Below are positions 18,251-27,345 of a stretch of 64,000 nucleotides of DNA, one piece after another. The translations under genes were made by a program, and so were the position numbers. The notes below the pieces were generated by a model that ran no database searches, had not been told where the DNA came from, and saw only the letters and a program-made list of their open reading frames with translations. The DNA is from Clostridium weizhouense (GTDB lineage Bacteria > Bacillota > Clostridia > Clostridiales > Clostridiaceae), in contig NZ_JAHXPT010000008.1 in the NCBI RefSeq assembly GCF_019431045.1, positions 1-64,000 on the forward strand, given 5' to 3'. The stretch's first letter is position 1, and the number at the start of each line of letters is the position of its first letter.

Positions 18251-20023
18251 ATGAATTATATCAATTTGATACATGATCCTAGATTTAATGTATTATTAGA
18301 TAAATATCTTAATAATGAGGAACAAGGGATAGATTATAGAGAATATTTTAATCATTTTCTTGATAATTTAAATAAAAAGGAAATACTGGTACCTGTCCTT
18401 GGAATACAAGGGGCTGGGAAAAGTAGTTTCCTTAACTCTATTTTAATGAAGGATAATGTATTACCTACAGATGTTGATGAAACTACTTGTGTACCAGTTG
18501 AAGTAAGATATGGAGAAAATGTTGATGAAGCTATAATACATTTTTTTGATGGAAAAAAAGAAGGCATAAAATTAAAAAATTTAGAAAAGTATGTTCATAA
18601 TGACTATAATAAAGCAAATGAACTTAAAGTTTCTAGAATAGTTTTATACAATAAAAGTGATATTTTAAAAAATAATATTGTACTTGTAGATTTACCAGGT
18701 GTAGGCAGTTTGACTCCAGAAAATCAAAAAACTACTTTAGATTATGTAAATAGGCTTATAGCAGGTATTTTTATGCTTAGAACAAATCCTCCAATAACAA
18801 GGACTGAAAAAAATTTTATAAATGCTTTATGGCCTAAGTTATCTAATACGATATTTGTTCAAAATAGATGGAATGATGAAGATGATGAAGATGTAAATGA
18901 AGCTAAAGAACATAATGAAGGTGTATTAACAAGTATTAGTTATGCACATAATGATGAAAAAAATATCAATGTTAATGTTGTTAATGTTTATGAAGCTGTT
19001 AAAGGGAAATTTACTAAAGAAAATGATTTATATAAAGAATCAGGAATAATTGATGTTATAAAGGAAATAGAAAATATTTCAATAGATTATAATAATAGCG
19101 TAAAAAATACATTGAATTTAAAGATTAAAGAAGTACTAGGAAATATAAATGATAAAATAGAAAGCTATAAAAATTTATGTTTAAATGAAACTAAGCAAAA
19201 TGAATTGGATAAGGAAGAAAAAATAAAAGAAATAAAAGAAATAGTATCAGCTAATAAGAGAAATTTTAGAAGAATTAGAACTTATGCATATGATGAGATG
19301 GATAATACAATAGAATATGCTTCAAAAATAATAAAAGAAAATATTGAGAATCTTAGAGTAGAACTTAAGAGAATAATTAATAAAGGTATTGTTGATGGAG
19401 ATAGACTAAGTTCAATATATAAAGAAACATCTGATAAAGCAATTAATAATATAATGGATGAGGTATTATCAAAGACTAGTGAAGTAATAAAAAATTTAAA
19501 TGAGGAATTAAAAGATATTACTATAAAAAGTTTTGATGGAAAGTATGAAAATATATCATTTTTTAATAAGGATAGTGAATTTAAATTTGAAAAATCACTT
19601 CCCTCAGTATTAGGATTATCAGGTGGTTTAATTGGAACTTTAGGTACAGTAGGAACATTAGGAGGACCACTTGGAATACTTGTTGGAATGGGAATTGGTA
19701 TGGCCTTTTCTTTAATAGGTGATTTAGTACGTAAAGAAATAGTTGAAACTAGAGCAAATTATACTATAAGAGATTTAGAGCCTATGTTAGAAGATTTAGA
19801 AAATTATTTAAAAGAAGAAATTCTTGATGATTTGAGGGCTAAACAACAAGAGGTGGATGATTCAATTAAAAATTTAAGAGGGAATTTAGAAAAGACTTTT
19901 AATTTTGATATAGAAGATATAGAGAAACAATATGATGGAATTTACAATGAAGATCATATTTTAGAATTTGCCGAAGATCTAAAAGTTTTAAATAAAATAA
20001 AAGAAGAATATGATTTGAATTAG
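18251..20023 (+). CDS. Dynamin-like GTPase with glycine-rich membrane segment
   Basis: 590 aa. G domain: P-loop GIQGAGKSS (51-59), switch-I Thr pair in DETTC (76-80), DLPG (147-150) and G4-like QNRWND. A helical stalk follows, then a Gly-rich hydrophobic hairpin around residues 455-500 (LGLSGGLIGTLGTVG, then GILVGMGIGMAF) that should insert in the membrane like the paddle of bacterial dynamin-like proteins, and finally a return helix. It is the only GTPase of the three with an evident membrane anchor. It starts 3 bp after the coiled-coil gene. Family assignment is strong; function is unknown. Confidence 0.82.
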   Translation: MNYINLIHDPRFNVLLDKYLNNEEQGIDYREYFNHFLDNLNKKEILVPVLGIQGAGKSSFLNSILMKDNVLPTDVDETTCVPVEVRYGENVDEAIIHFFDGKKEGIKLKNLEKYVHNDYNKANELKVSRIVLYNKSDILKNNIVLVDLPGVGSLTPENQKTTLDYVNRLIAGIFMLRTNPPITRTEKNFINALWPKLSNTIFVQNRWNDEDDEDVNEAKEHNEGVLTSISYAHNDEKNINVNVVNVYEAVKGKFTKENDLYKESGIIDVIKEIENISIDYNNSVKNTLNLKIKEVLGNINDKIESYKNLCLNETKQNELDKEEKIKEIKEIVSANKRNFRRIRTYAYDEMDNTIEYASKIIKENIENLRVELKRIINKGIVDGDRLSSIYKETSDKAINNIMDEVLSKTSEVIKNLNEELKDITIKSFDGKYENISFFNKDSEFKFEKSLPSVLGLSGGLIGTLGTVGTLGGPLGILVGMGIGMAFSLIGDLVRKEIVETRANYTIRDLEPMLEDLENYLKEEILDDLRAKQQEVDDSIKNLRGNLEKTFNFDIEDIEKQYDGIYNEDHILEFAEDLKVLNKIKEEYDLN

Positions 20024-20058
20024 GGTAAGTACACAAAAAGGAATAGGGTGAAATATAA

Positions 20059-21849
20059 ATGAATGTTTTTAAAAGCTGTATAGAAAGACAAAAGAGCATT
20101 GATTCAATTGTAAATGCTATTGGTAATGAAAGTATTACTAAAAAGAATTTGTTGGTTAAAGATAAAATAATGAATCCTGCTCATTATGTTGTTATGATGG
20201 GGGAGACAAGTTCAGGTAAAAGTGCTTTAATAAATAGTTTGTTTGATAATAAAATATTAATTGAAAGTGTAAAGCCAACTACTGGTGTTGTTACTGAAGT
20301 TATTATATCTAATGAAAATGAGGAAGAATTAACAGCTATAAATAAAGATGCAACTATTGAAACTTTGGACAAGGATAGTTTTGATAATCTTTCAGTAAAT
20401 CCAAATAAAACATTACATAGATTGAGGTATAAAGGAGTATGTAAAAATATAAAATACAAAGGTATGAGAATTTTTGATACTCCTGGTTATGGATCGCTGA
20501 TAGAATATCATGAAGAAGTATTGAAAGAATTTATACCTGAAAGTGATTTTATTGTATATGTTGTTTCTTATAGAGTTGGACTTGGAGATGATGATGCACA
20601 ATTCTTAAAATATATTGGAGAAATTATAGGAAATGATGTTGAAGTTGTTTTAGCTATAAATATGTGTCCTAAAGATCTTAAAGACGATAATAAAAGAATA
20701 TTAGAAATCAAGGAAAATGTTAATAAATGTATACATAAAAATGTTAAGACATTTTTTATAGAAAGTAGTTCAGAGAAAAAGCCAGATACAGCTAAACTTT
20801 GGGATTATATTTATAAAAAGATAAATGATGAAGAAAAGCAAAATAGATTGTTAGAAAGTTTAGAAAATTATCAAGACTATATATTAGATGAATGTAATAT
20901 AAAGATAAATTCAAAAATTGCAAATATTGAATCTCAAAAAGAAGAAATAGAAGAAAAATTAAATATAGTTGGAGAATTATTAGATAAGAAATTTGAAATT
21001 TTAGGGACTATAGATAGAGGATTTACAAAAATAAAAGTGAACTCGATAAAAACTATAGATAAATCTGCAATAACAATTAAAGAAAAGATTACATCTTACA
21101 TACATGATGAAAGCAAATGGTCTAAAAAAGAGGAGACTTTTGCTTTAATGCAAGATTATTATGTCCCTAATCTTACAAATGAAGAAACTGATAATTTAGT
21201 AAACTATATTGAAGATGATATTATCTTATTAGATAAAACAATAGATAGGTTACTAAAAGAATCTATTTCTGTTTTACAAGAAAAAGTTAAGGTAAATACA
21301 CCTTCTTATACTGAAGTAATGGATGGAGTTTTAAAGCAACATATTGGCGATGAAATAAAGCAAGCTACAGGTGAGATGTTTAGAAAAGCAAATAAAGAGG
21401 GAGAATATAGTATAGGAACTAGTAATTCAGAAGAGTTAAATAGTCTAGTAGATATAAAGTCTTATAAACATATTCAATATAATATAAAGTATTTTTTAAA
21501 AGCAATAAAAGCATCATCTTTAAAAGCAATCACTCGTTATTTAAGTGTTTTTACAGAGTCAATATTTTATTTATATGATTCATTAACTTGGCAGAAAAAA
21601 ATAAAGGAGATTTCATTAAATGCTATAGATAATTGGGCTAATGATGTAGAAATTTCTATAAAAAAATATTTGGAGATGTTAAGAGATACTAATAAAGAAG
21701 AGATAATGGCTCTATTTAATCAACTTAGTGAAGAATTTAAAGAAGATGAAAAATTATTAGTAAATATAGAATTAGAAGAATTAGTTAAACTTAAAAAGCA
21801 AATAGAATTTTTACTTCATAAGTGTTTATATATGTCTATGAAAAAGTAG
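20059..21849 (+). CDS. Dynamin-like GTPase (third of the cluster)
   Basis: 596 aa. G domain: P-loop GETSSGKSA (48-56), switch-I Thr pair in KPTTG (72-76), DTPGYGS (140-146) and G4-like NMCPKD. The rest is a helical stalk with coiled coil (about 280-320). There is no clear transmembrane hairpin. It lies 35 bp after the preceding GTPase with site AGGGTG. Unequal, adjacent dynamin-like pairs are known (Campylobacter jejuni DLP1/DLP2; LeoB/LeoC with LeoA in E. coli) and form mixed assemblies; by analogy this protein probably works with its neighbours. Confidence 0.82.
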   Translation: MNVFKSCIERQKSIDSIVNAIGNESITKKNLLVKDKIMNPAHYVVMMGETSSGKSALINSLFDNKILIESVKPTTGVVTEVIISNENEEELTAINKDATIETLDKDSFDNLSVNPNKTLHRLRYKGVCKNIKYKGMRIFDTPGYGSLIEYHEEVLKEFIPESDFIVYVVSYRVGLGDDDAQFLKYIGEIIGNDVEVVLAINMCPKDLKDDNKRILEIKENVNKCIHKNVKTFFIESSSEKKPDTAKLWDYIYKKINDEEKQNRLLESLENYQDYILDECNIKINSKIANIESQKEEIEEKLNIVGELLDKKFEILGTIDRGFTKIKVNSIKTIDKSAITIKEKITSYIHDESKWSKKEETFALMQDYYVPNLTNEETDNLVNYIEDDIILLDKTIDRLLKESISVLQEKVKVNTPSYTEVMDGVLKQHIGDEIKQATGEMFRKANKEGEYSIGTSNSEELNSLVDIKSYKHIQYNIKYFLKAIKASSLKAITRYLSVFTESIFYLYDSLTWQKKIKEISLNAIDNWANDVEISIKKYLEMLRDTNKEEIMALFNQLSEEFKEDEKLLVNIELEELVKLKKQIEFLLHKCLYMSMKK

Positions 21850-21897
21850 ATTTATTAAATATTATAATATTAGGTAAAATAGGAGAAGAAAATTTTG

Positions 21898-21928
21898 TTG
21901 ACTCCACCCTAAGGTAAGAGTTTATAAT
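21898..21928 (+). promoter_or_regulatory. MerR-type promoter/operator upstream of the first DegT gene
   Basis: TTGACT (21898-21903), a 19-bp spacer, and TATAAT (21923-21928). The spacer carries the dyad-like CACCCTAAGGTAAGAG. A spacer lengthened to 19 bp is the hallmark of MerR-activated promoters. The sequence matches the site at 23771 at 26 of 31 positions by eye, so both should be read by the MerR-fusion protein encoded at 23825. Confidence 0.8.
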
Positions 21929-21951
21929 AAAAATAAATAAGAATTTATTTA

Positions 21952-22000
21952 TTTTTAAGTAGTATTGATATTATAATAGTAACATTTACTTAAAATATAT
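21952..22000. repeat. Short copy of inverted-repeat family R2
   Basis: TTTTAAGTA at the left and TACTTAAAA at the right flank a TATTGATATTATAA centre. It lies in the untranslated leader between the MerR-type promoter and the aminotransferase gene, so it is transcribed. Confidence 0.6.
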
Positions 22001-22049
22001 TATTAAGTTCAATTAAAATAGTATAGATAATCAGAGAGGAATGAATTAT

Positions 22050-23225
22050 ATGAAAAAAATACCTTTTTCACCACCAGATATAACAGAAGAAGAAATTCAA
22101 GCAGTGTCAAATGTATTAAGATCAGGATGGATTACATCAGGACCTCAACTTGCTAAATTTGAGGAAGAAATACAAAAATACTTAAAAGTAAATAAAGCAT
22201 TAGCATTAAATAGTGCAACAGCTGCGATGGAATTGGTACTTAAAGTATTTGATATAAAAGAAGGAGATGAAATAATAACAACTCCTTATACTTATACAGC
22301 AACTTCAAGTTCAGGAATACATAGAGGAGCTAAACCAGTATATGTGGATGTTAAAAAAGATACTTTTGAAATGGATATAGATAAAGTTGCAGAAAAAATT
22401 ACAGATAAAACAAAAGCAATTATGCCAGTAGATATAGCTGGAGTTCCTTTTGACTATGATGCACTAAAAAAAGTTTTAAAAGATATGAATAGAGAAGATA
22501 TTATCATACTTTGTGATTCAGCACATTCTTTTGGTGCTAAATATAAAGGAGAACCAGTTGGCTCTCAATGTGATTTCCATTCATTCTCATTCCATGCAGT
22601 TAAAAACTTAACTACAGGAGAGGGTGGTGCAGTTACTTTTAATGATAACAACTTTAGAGGACATGAAAATTTACAACAATATATGAGATTTACAGCTATG
22701 CATGGTCAATCAAAAGATGCTTTAAGCAAACTTAAAGCTGGAGCATGGGAATATGATATCATTAATGATGGACTTAAATGTAATTTAACAGATATAGGTG
22801 CAGCAATTGGGTTAGTGCAACTTAAAAGATATGAAGGTATGTTAGAAAAAAGAAGACAAATATTTAAAACATATACAGAGATTTTATCTAAAGAAGATTT
22901 TTCTATAATTCCATTTACTAAAGATGACAATGGTACTGAAACATCATATCATCTATATCTTTATAGAGTTAAGGGGTTTAATGAAGAAAAGAGAAATGCA
23001 GCTATTCAAATGTTAGCTGAAAAAGGAATAGCAACTAATGTTCATTATAAGCCACTTCCAATGCTAACACTTTACAAAAATCTTGGATATGATATTAAAG
23101 ATTATCCAAATGCATATAATCAATATGAAAATGAAATTACTCTTCCAGTGTATACTACATTATCATTAGAAGACGCTGAATATGTAGCAAAAGAAGTTGT
23201 AAAAGTAATTAAAGAATTATTATAG
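22050..23225 (+). CDS. DegT/DnrJ/EryC1-family aminotransferase (ArnB-like)
   Basis: 391 aa from ATG 22050; the ATG 9 bp upstream directly abuts the ribosome binding site GAGAGGA, so it is less likely. PLP-dependent fold-type I enzyme of the sugar aminotransferase family. It opens with IPFSPPDITEEEI, has the catalytic Lys in FSFHAVKNLTTGEGG (~185), and DSAHSFGA supplying the PLP Asp. The best resemblance from memory is to UDP-4-keto sugar aminotransferases (ArnB/PseC type), which make 4-amino-sugars for surface glycans. Its leader has a MerR-type promoter shared with the downstream MerR fusion gene. The substrate is not deducible here. Confidence 0.88.
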   Translation: MKKIPFSPPDITEEEIQAVSNVLRSGWITSGPQLAKFEEEIQKYLKVNKALALNSATAAMELVLKVFDIKEGDEIITTPYTYTATSSSGIHRGAKPVYVDVKKDTFEMDIDKVAEKITDKTKAIMPVDIAGVPFDYDALKKVLKDMNREDIIILCDSAHSFGAKYKGEPVGSQCDFHSFSFHAVKNLTTGEGGAVTFNDNNFRGHENLQQYMRFTAMHGQSKDALSKLKAGAWEYDIINDGLKCNLTDIGAAIGLVQLKRYEGMLEKRRQIFKTYTEILSKEDFSIIPFTKDDNGTETSYHLYLYRVKGFNEEKRNAAIQMLAEKGIATNVHYKPLPMLTLYKNLGYDIKDYPNAYNQYENEITLPVYTTLSLEDAEYVAKEVVKVIKELL

Positions 23226-23283
23226 TATTAAAACATAGCTTTAAAAATTAATTAGTTTTTTTAATAAAGTAATATTATATTAT

Positions 23284-23325
23284 GAGGGATATCGAAATAA
23301 TTAAAGATTATTTTTGATATCCCTC
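23284..23325 (+). terminator. Hairpin after the first DegT gene
   Basis: GAGGGATATC (23284-23293) pairs with GATATCCCTC (23316-23325), with further pairing of AAATAAT/ATTATTTT inside. The T-run after it is weak (TATTAATTT), so termination is probable but not assured. Confidence 0.6.
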
Positions 23326-23541
23326 TATTAATTTATATAACTTTTAATTTAAATAGATATTCAAAGTTATGTGTATCATCCAAAATTACTTTAAAAAATA
23401 ATTATAAGTACCTTTTTCATTAGGGGCATTAAATTGATAAAGAATATTTTCTAGTACAATTTAAACATATATATTCTACTTTGTTAATTTTTATATAATA
23501 TTATATAACTCTTACTTTTATATGACTATTTAATTATAACT

Positions 23542-23757
23542 CTATTTTAAGTGAATGTTTATATTTTAGTATAAGGGCGAACTGGCATTGGAATTTATTT
23601 TTTAGAATTGTTAATGAAGATTTGTCAAATTAATTGCTTGTCAACAATCTTTGATTGGGAGCATGCATTAATTGGACTAAGATTCATTTTACAATTCTTA
23701 AAGTAAATTCCTCTGTCCATGAGCTTTATAGTAAAATATAAACAAGATACTCTATTA
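23542..23757. repeat. Long copy of inverted-repeat family R2 with nested inverted repeats
   Basis: The left end (CTATTTTAAGTGAATGTTTA, then TATTTTAGTATA) matches other R2 ends, and the right end reads as its inverted, diverged counterpart (TATAGTAAAATATAAACA). Inside, TTTTTTAGAATTGTTAA faces TTACAATTCTTAAAGT. About 215 bp, no convincing ORF. It occupies most of the 23226-23824 gap, ending just before the MerR-type promoter. Confidence 0.5.
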
Positions 23758-23770
23758 TATAAAAATTGTA

Positions 23771-23801
23771 TTGACTCTACCCTAAGGTAAGGGATTAAAA
23801 T
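23771..23801 (+). promoter_or_regulatory. MerR-type promoter/operator of the MerR-methyltransferase gene
   Basis: TTGACT (23771-23776), a 19-bp spacer CTACCCTAAGGTAAGGGAT, and TAAAAT (23796-23801). The transcript start would lie just before the ribosome binding site AGGAGGG, giving a very short leader. Autoregulation by the encoded MerR domain is inferred. Confidence 0.82.
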
Positions 23802-23824
23802 GAATTTATTAGGAGGGATAGTTA

Positions 23825-24985
23825 TTGAAAATTGGTGAGTTTGCAAAAAAGTCAGGAGTAACTGTAAAGACTTTGCTTCATTATGATAAAATAGGCCTTC
23901 TTAAGCCATCAAAAAAAACTGATTGTGGGTATAGAATTTATTGTGAAGATGATTTTTTAAAACTTCAGCAGATTACTACTTTAAAATTTATAGGATTGTC
24001 ATTGACTGAAATAAGCCATATTCTACATGAGAGTGGAGAAAACTTAGAAAGCATGATAAGTATTCAAAAAAAAGCATTAGAGGAAAAGAAAAAACATATT
24101 GATTCAGTTATAGAGGTTTTTAATAAGGCACAAAATACAGCTAAAAAAAATGGATTTTTAGATGCTAATAATTTAATAGATATTATAAAGATAACCAATA
24201 TGGAAAAAAGCGTAAAAGAACAATATAAGAGTGACAAGAATCTTAATTTGCGTAGTAACTTATATAGTTATAATATAAATAAAATTGATTGGGATGAATG
24301 GTGTTTTGATCAAATGGAATTTCCAAAGAATGCACGAATACTAGAATTAGGATGTGGTCCAGGAAAACTTTGGAGCAAAAATAGTAAAAAAATAGATAAG
24401 AGATTAAATATTACTTTATCTGATTTCTCTAAGAATATGTTAAAGATAGCAAAAGAAAAATTAAAGTATATAGATTATGAGTTTATATACAAAGAGATAA
24501 ATGCAGAAGACATACCTTATGAGGCTGAAAGTTTTGACATAGTCATTGCACAACATATGATTTATTTTGTACCTAATATAGAAAAGGCATTATCAGAAAT
24601 AAGAAGAGTTTTATCTCCAAATGGGAAATTTTATGTAACAGGAAATTCATATGATTCTATGAGGGAGCTTAATGAATTAATAGAGAGGTTTGCCCCCAAT
24701 ATAGGTCTTGATAATAATGGACTTTCATCTAGGTTTTCATTAGAAAATGGGGAAAAAATGTTAAAGAAGCACTTTAGTAAGGTAGAAGTAGAAACATTAG
24801 AAGGAAAAATAATAGTTGATGATCCTAAACCTGTAGTATCATATAAAGCTTCAACAATACAAGGAAGTTCGATACTCGTAGGCGAAACGAAAAAAGAATT
24901 TACAAATTACTTAGAAAACTATATTAAGAATAATGGAAATATATCAATAACAACAAAGACATGTATATTTAAAGCAACAAAATAG
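23825..24985 (+). CDS. MerR regulator fused to a class I SAM-dependent methyltransferase
   Basis: 386 aa. Residues 1-70 are a MerR winged helix (MKIGEFAKKSGVTVKTLLHY, then DKIGLLKPSKK). Residues 72-110 form the dimerisation helix. Residues ~150-386 are a Rossmann methyltransferase with motif I LELGCGPG (173-180), acidic motif II (LSDFSKNML) and FDIVIAQHMIYF. The effector domain of an ordinary MerR is thus replaced by a complete-looking enzyme. The TTG start has AGGAGGG 8 nt upstream. It is followed 26 bp later by a DegT aminotransferase gene in the same operon. It may sense SAM, a methyl acceptor or a pathway intermediate. Confidence 0.87.
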   Translation: MKIGEFAKKSGVTVKTLLHYDKIGLLKPSKKTDCGYRIYCEDDFLKLQQITTLKFIGLSLTEISHILHESGENLESMISIQKKALEEKKKHIDSVIEVFNKAQNTAKKNGFLDANNLIDIIKITNMEKSVKEQYKSDKNLNLRSNLYSYNINKIDWDEWCFDQMEFPKNARILELGCGPGKLWSKNSKKIDKRLNITLSDFSKNMLKIAKEKLKYIDYEFIYKEINAEDIPYEAESFDIVIAQHMIYFVPNIEKALSEIRRVLSPNGKFYVTGNSYDSMRELNELIERFAPNIGLDNNGLSSRFSLENGEKMLKKHFSKVEVETLEGKIIVDDPKPVVSYKASTIQGSSILVGETKKEFTNYLENYIKNNGNISITTKTCIFKATK

Positions 24986-25011
24986 TTAAATTAAAGGGGG
25001 ATGGGCAAATT

Positions 25012-26202
25012 ATGAATATTCCATTAGTGGATTTAAAAGCTCAATATAAATCAATAAAAAATTATGCAGATAATAAAGTTAATGAAGTGCTTTCATCTGC
25101 AAGTTATATTATGGGGAAAGATGTAATAGAATTTGAAAAAGAAGCTCAGGATTATCTTGGGGTTAAACATGCAATATCAGTAGGAAATGGAACAGATGCG
25201 TTAGTTGTAGCACTTATGGCTTTAGGGATTGGTAAAGGTGATGAGGTTATAACTACACCATTTACATTTTTTGCAACTGCAGAAAGTATCTCATTTATAG
25301 GTGCAACACCAGTTTTTGTGGATGTAGAGAAGGATACATATAATATTGATCCATCAAAAATAGAAGAAAAGATAACTGAAAAAACAAAAGCAATTATGCC
25401 AGTTCATATATTTGGTCAACCAGCAAAAATGGATGAAATAAAAAAGATTGCTAAAAAACATAAACTAAAAGTTATAGAAGATGCAGCTCAAGCGTTTGGT
25501 TCAGAATACAAAGGAAAAAAAGTTGGAAGCATAGGTGATGTTGGATGCTTTTCATTTTTTCCAACAAAAAACCTTGGTTGTGCAGGTGATGGGGGAATGA
25601 TAACAACATCTGATGATAACATAGCAACAATTGTAAAAGCCTTAAGAACTCATGGAAGTGGAGAAAATGGTCAAAAGGCATATAACTTATTAAATAATAT
25701 AAATGAAGAAGTAAAAATCTCAGAAGACCATGATGATACAGTATATAATCCGTTAAAATATTATAATTATTTAATTGGATTTAATACAAGATTAGATACT
25801 ATTCAAGCAGCACTTTTAAGAGTAAAAATGAATTATATAGATGAATGGAACAAAATTAGAAGAGAAAATGCTAGAATATATGATGAAAATTTAAAAGATA
25901 CTTCCTTAACATTACCTGTAACAATAGATGAAGGAAAATCAGTATATAATATGTATGTAGTTCAATCAAATGATAGAGAAAAATTTGTTAATAGACTTAA
26001 AGAAAAGGGAATAAGTACAGGAATATATTATCCAGTTCCAATGCATCTTCAAAAAGTTTATAAAAATTTAGGATATAAAGAAGGGGATATGCCTGTAGCA
26101 GAATATCTATCACATAGAACATTTGCAATACCTGTTTTCCCAGAATTAACAAATGAACAAAAAGAGTATATAATATATTCAATTAAAGAAATTGATAAAT
26201 AA
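25012..26202 (+). CDS. DegT/DnrJ/EryC1-family aminotransferase (QdtB/FdtB-like)
   Basis: 396 aa. Opens IPLVDLKAQYKSIK, with PLP Lys186 in FSFFPTKNLGCAGDGG and PLP-ring Asp in EDAAQAFGSEYKGKKVGS. It resembles sugar 3-aminotransferases (QdtB/FdtB/DesV type) acting on dTDP- or UDP-3-keto-6-deoxy-hexoses. It belongs to a different subgroup from the aminotransferase 2.8 kb upstream (K-motif FHAVKNL against FFPTKNL). It lies 26 bp after the MerR-methyltransferase gene with AAAGGGGG, and is presumably co-transcribed from the 23771 promoter. No sugar dehydratase or glycosyltransferase is in the window. Confidence 0.88.
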   Translation: MNIPLVDLKAQYKSIKNYADNKVNEVLSSASYIMGKDVIEFEKEAQDYLGVKHAISVGNGTDALVVALMALGIGKGDEVITTPFTFFATAESISFIGATPVFVDVEKDTYNIDPSKIEEKITEKTKAIMPVHIFGQPAKMDEIKKIAKKHKLKVIEDAAQAFGSEYKGKKVGSIGDVGCFSFFPTKNLGCAGDGGMITTSDDNIATIVKALRTHGSGENGQKAYNLLNNINEEVKISEDHDDTVYNPLKYYNYLIGFNTRLDTIQAALLRVKMNYIDEWNKIRRENARIYDENLKDTSLTLPVTIDEGKSVYNMYVVQSNDREKFVNRLKEKGISTGIYYPVPMHLQKVYKNLGYKEGDMPVAEYLSHRTFAIPVFPELTNEQKEYIIYSIKEIDK

Positions 26203-26205
26203 CAT

Positions 26206-26262
26206 AAATAAAAAGAATGCTTGTCTCAAAAATGAAATTTGAATTAAGCATTCTTTTTATTT
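26206..26262. terminator. Bidirectional terminator between convergent genes
   Basis: 17-bp perfect stem: AAATAAAAAGAATGCTT (26206-26222) with AAGCATTCTTTTTATTT (26246-26262). A/T tracts serve both strands. Confidence 0.9.
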
Positions 26263-26279
26263 ATAAAATTAATTTTTGT

Positions 26280-27122
26280 TTATACAAGATTATTTACTGT
26301 TTTTTTATTAGGTGGGTTTTTACTATTTATTGTTTCATTACTAATTTGTTTTTCATAATTTACTGTTTCAGTATTAACGTGTGTTTTAGTATTAATATCT
26401 TTATCTTTTTCTTTATTTTTTTTATTATCTAATTGTTCAGAAGCTATATCAGTTTTTAATTTAAGTCTTTCAGATGATTTATTTATTTTTCTAACTTCAT
26501 TATTAATAGAAATATTAAGAGAGGCAAGACTCTTGCCTATTTGATTTAAACGTTTATTATTATAACTATTAGGATTATCATTAGGCTTAATATATTGAGC
26601 TTCTATTTTTTGTCTATTTTGGCTATCTTTAAACAAATGTATATTATCTTTTGAATGGCTAAATTTGATAAGTTCATTTAAACTAGCAGAAATTATAACA
26701 TCATCTCGAACCTCATCCCCATTTTCTTTTTGTTTTTCTTCTTCAGCTTTTTTCTTTAACATTTTTTCTTGTTCTTCTTCAATTTCTTTTTGTTTTTGTT
26801 GAACTGAAATTTCCATTATTTGTTTATTAATTTCTTCTATACTTTTGTTAACTTCTTCAAGTTTATATTTTTTTTCATCTACATCCATATCTGTATTTGC
26901 CATTAGAACTTGTTTTTTTTCTAAAAGATTTTGATGTTGTTTTTGAAGATTTTCCATTAATTTATTTTGGTTATTTTTTTGATTAATTTTAAGACTAGCA
27001 TTATTACTTTTAGTTTTTTCATTTGTATCATTATTTTCTAGTGTAATTTTCTTAGTGAAATTTGTATTTTTGCATTGAAATAAGTTTAAACTATTAGAAT
27101 TTATATTTAAACTACTACTCAT
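26280..27122 (-). CDS. Coiled-coil protein of unknown function
   Basis: 280 aa, Asn/Lys-rich and hydrophilic. A strong coiled coil spans roughly residues 45-135 (KLMENLQKQHQNLLEKKQ, then EEEQEKMLKKKAEEEKQK). A possible small globular patch lies around 140-215, with a disordered Lys/Asn/Thr tail. The coiled coil recalls FlxA-like clostridial proteins, but this is only a resemblance. There is no signal peptide or membrane segment. It is divergent from the tandem subtilase genes, with GGAGGG before its ATG. Confidence 0.7.
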   Translation of the reverse strand: MSSSLNINSNSLNLFQCKNTNFTKKITLENNDTNEKTKSNNASLKINQKNNQNKLMENLQKQHQNLLEKKQVLMANTDMDVDEKKYKLEEVNKSIEEINKQIMEISVQQKQKEIEEEQEKMLKKKAEEEKQKENGDEVRDDVIISASLNELIKFSHSKDNIHLFKDSQNRQKIEAQYIKPNDNPNSYNNKRLNQIGKSLASLNISINNEVRKINKSSERLKLKTDIASEQLDNKKNKEKDKDINTKTHVNTETVNYEKQISNETINSKNPPNKKTVNNLV

Positions 27123-27345
27123 AATACTATATCCCTCCTTTTATAAAAATTATAAATAAATTTAATATAAAAACTACATTTACATTATTATCGTAACATA
27201 TTTACAAAACTTTACTATAGTAGGTTTAAATATAAAAAATGCATATTTAAACCATAAAAATTATTTATAGTTAATAAAATTAAATAATTTTTATTGAATT
27301 TTAGACATACATATTAGTTATAAGTATTATTAGGAGCTAAATTTA

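Noticed and set aside
26217..26432. Forward-strand Phe/Ile-rich 71-codon frame
   Set aside because: It starts inside the bidirectional terminator and runs antisense to the well-supported coiled-coil gene; it is a shadow.
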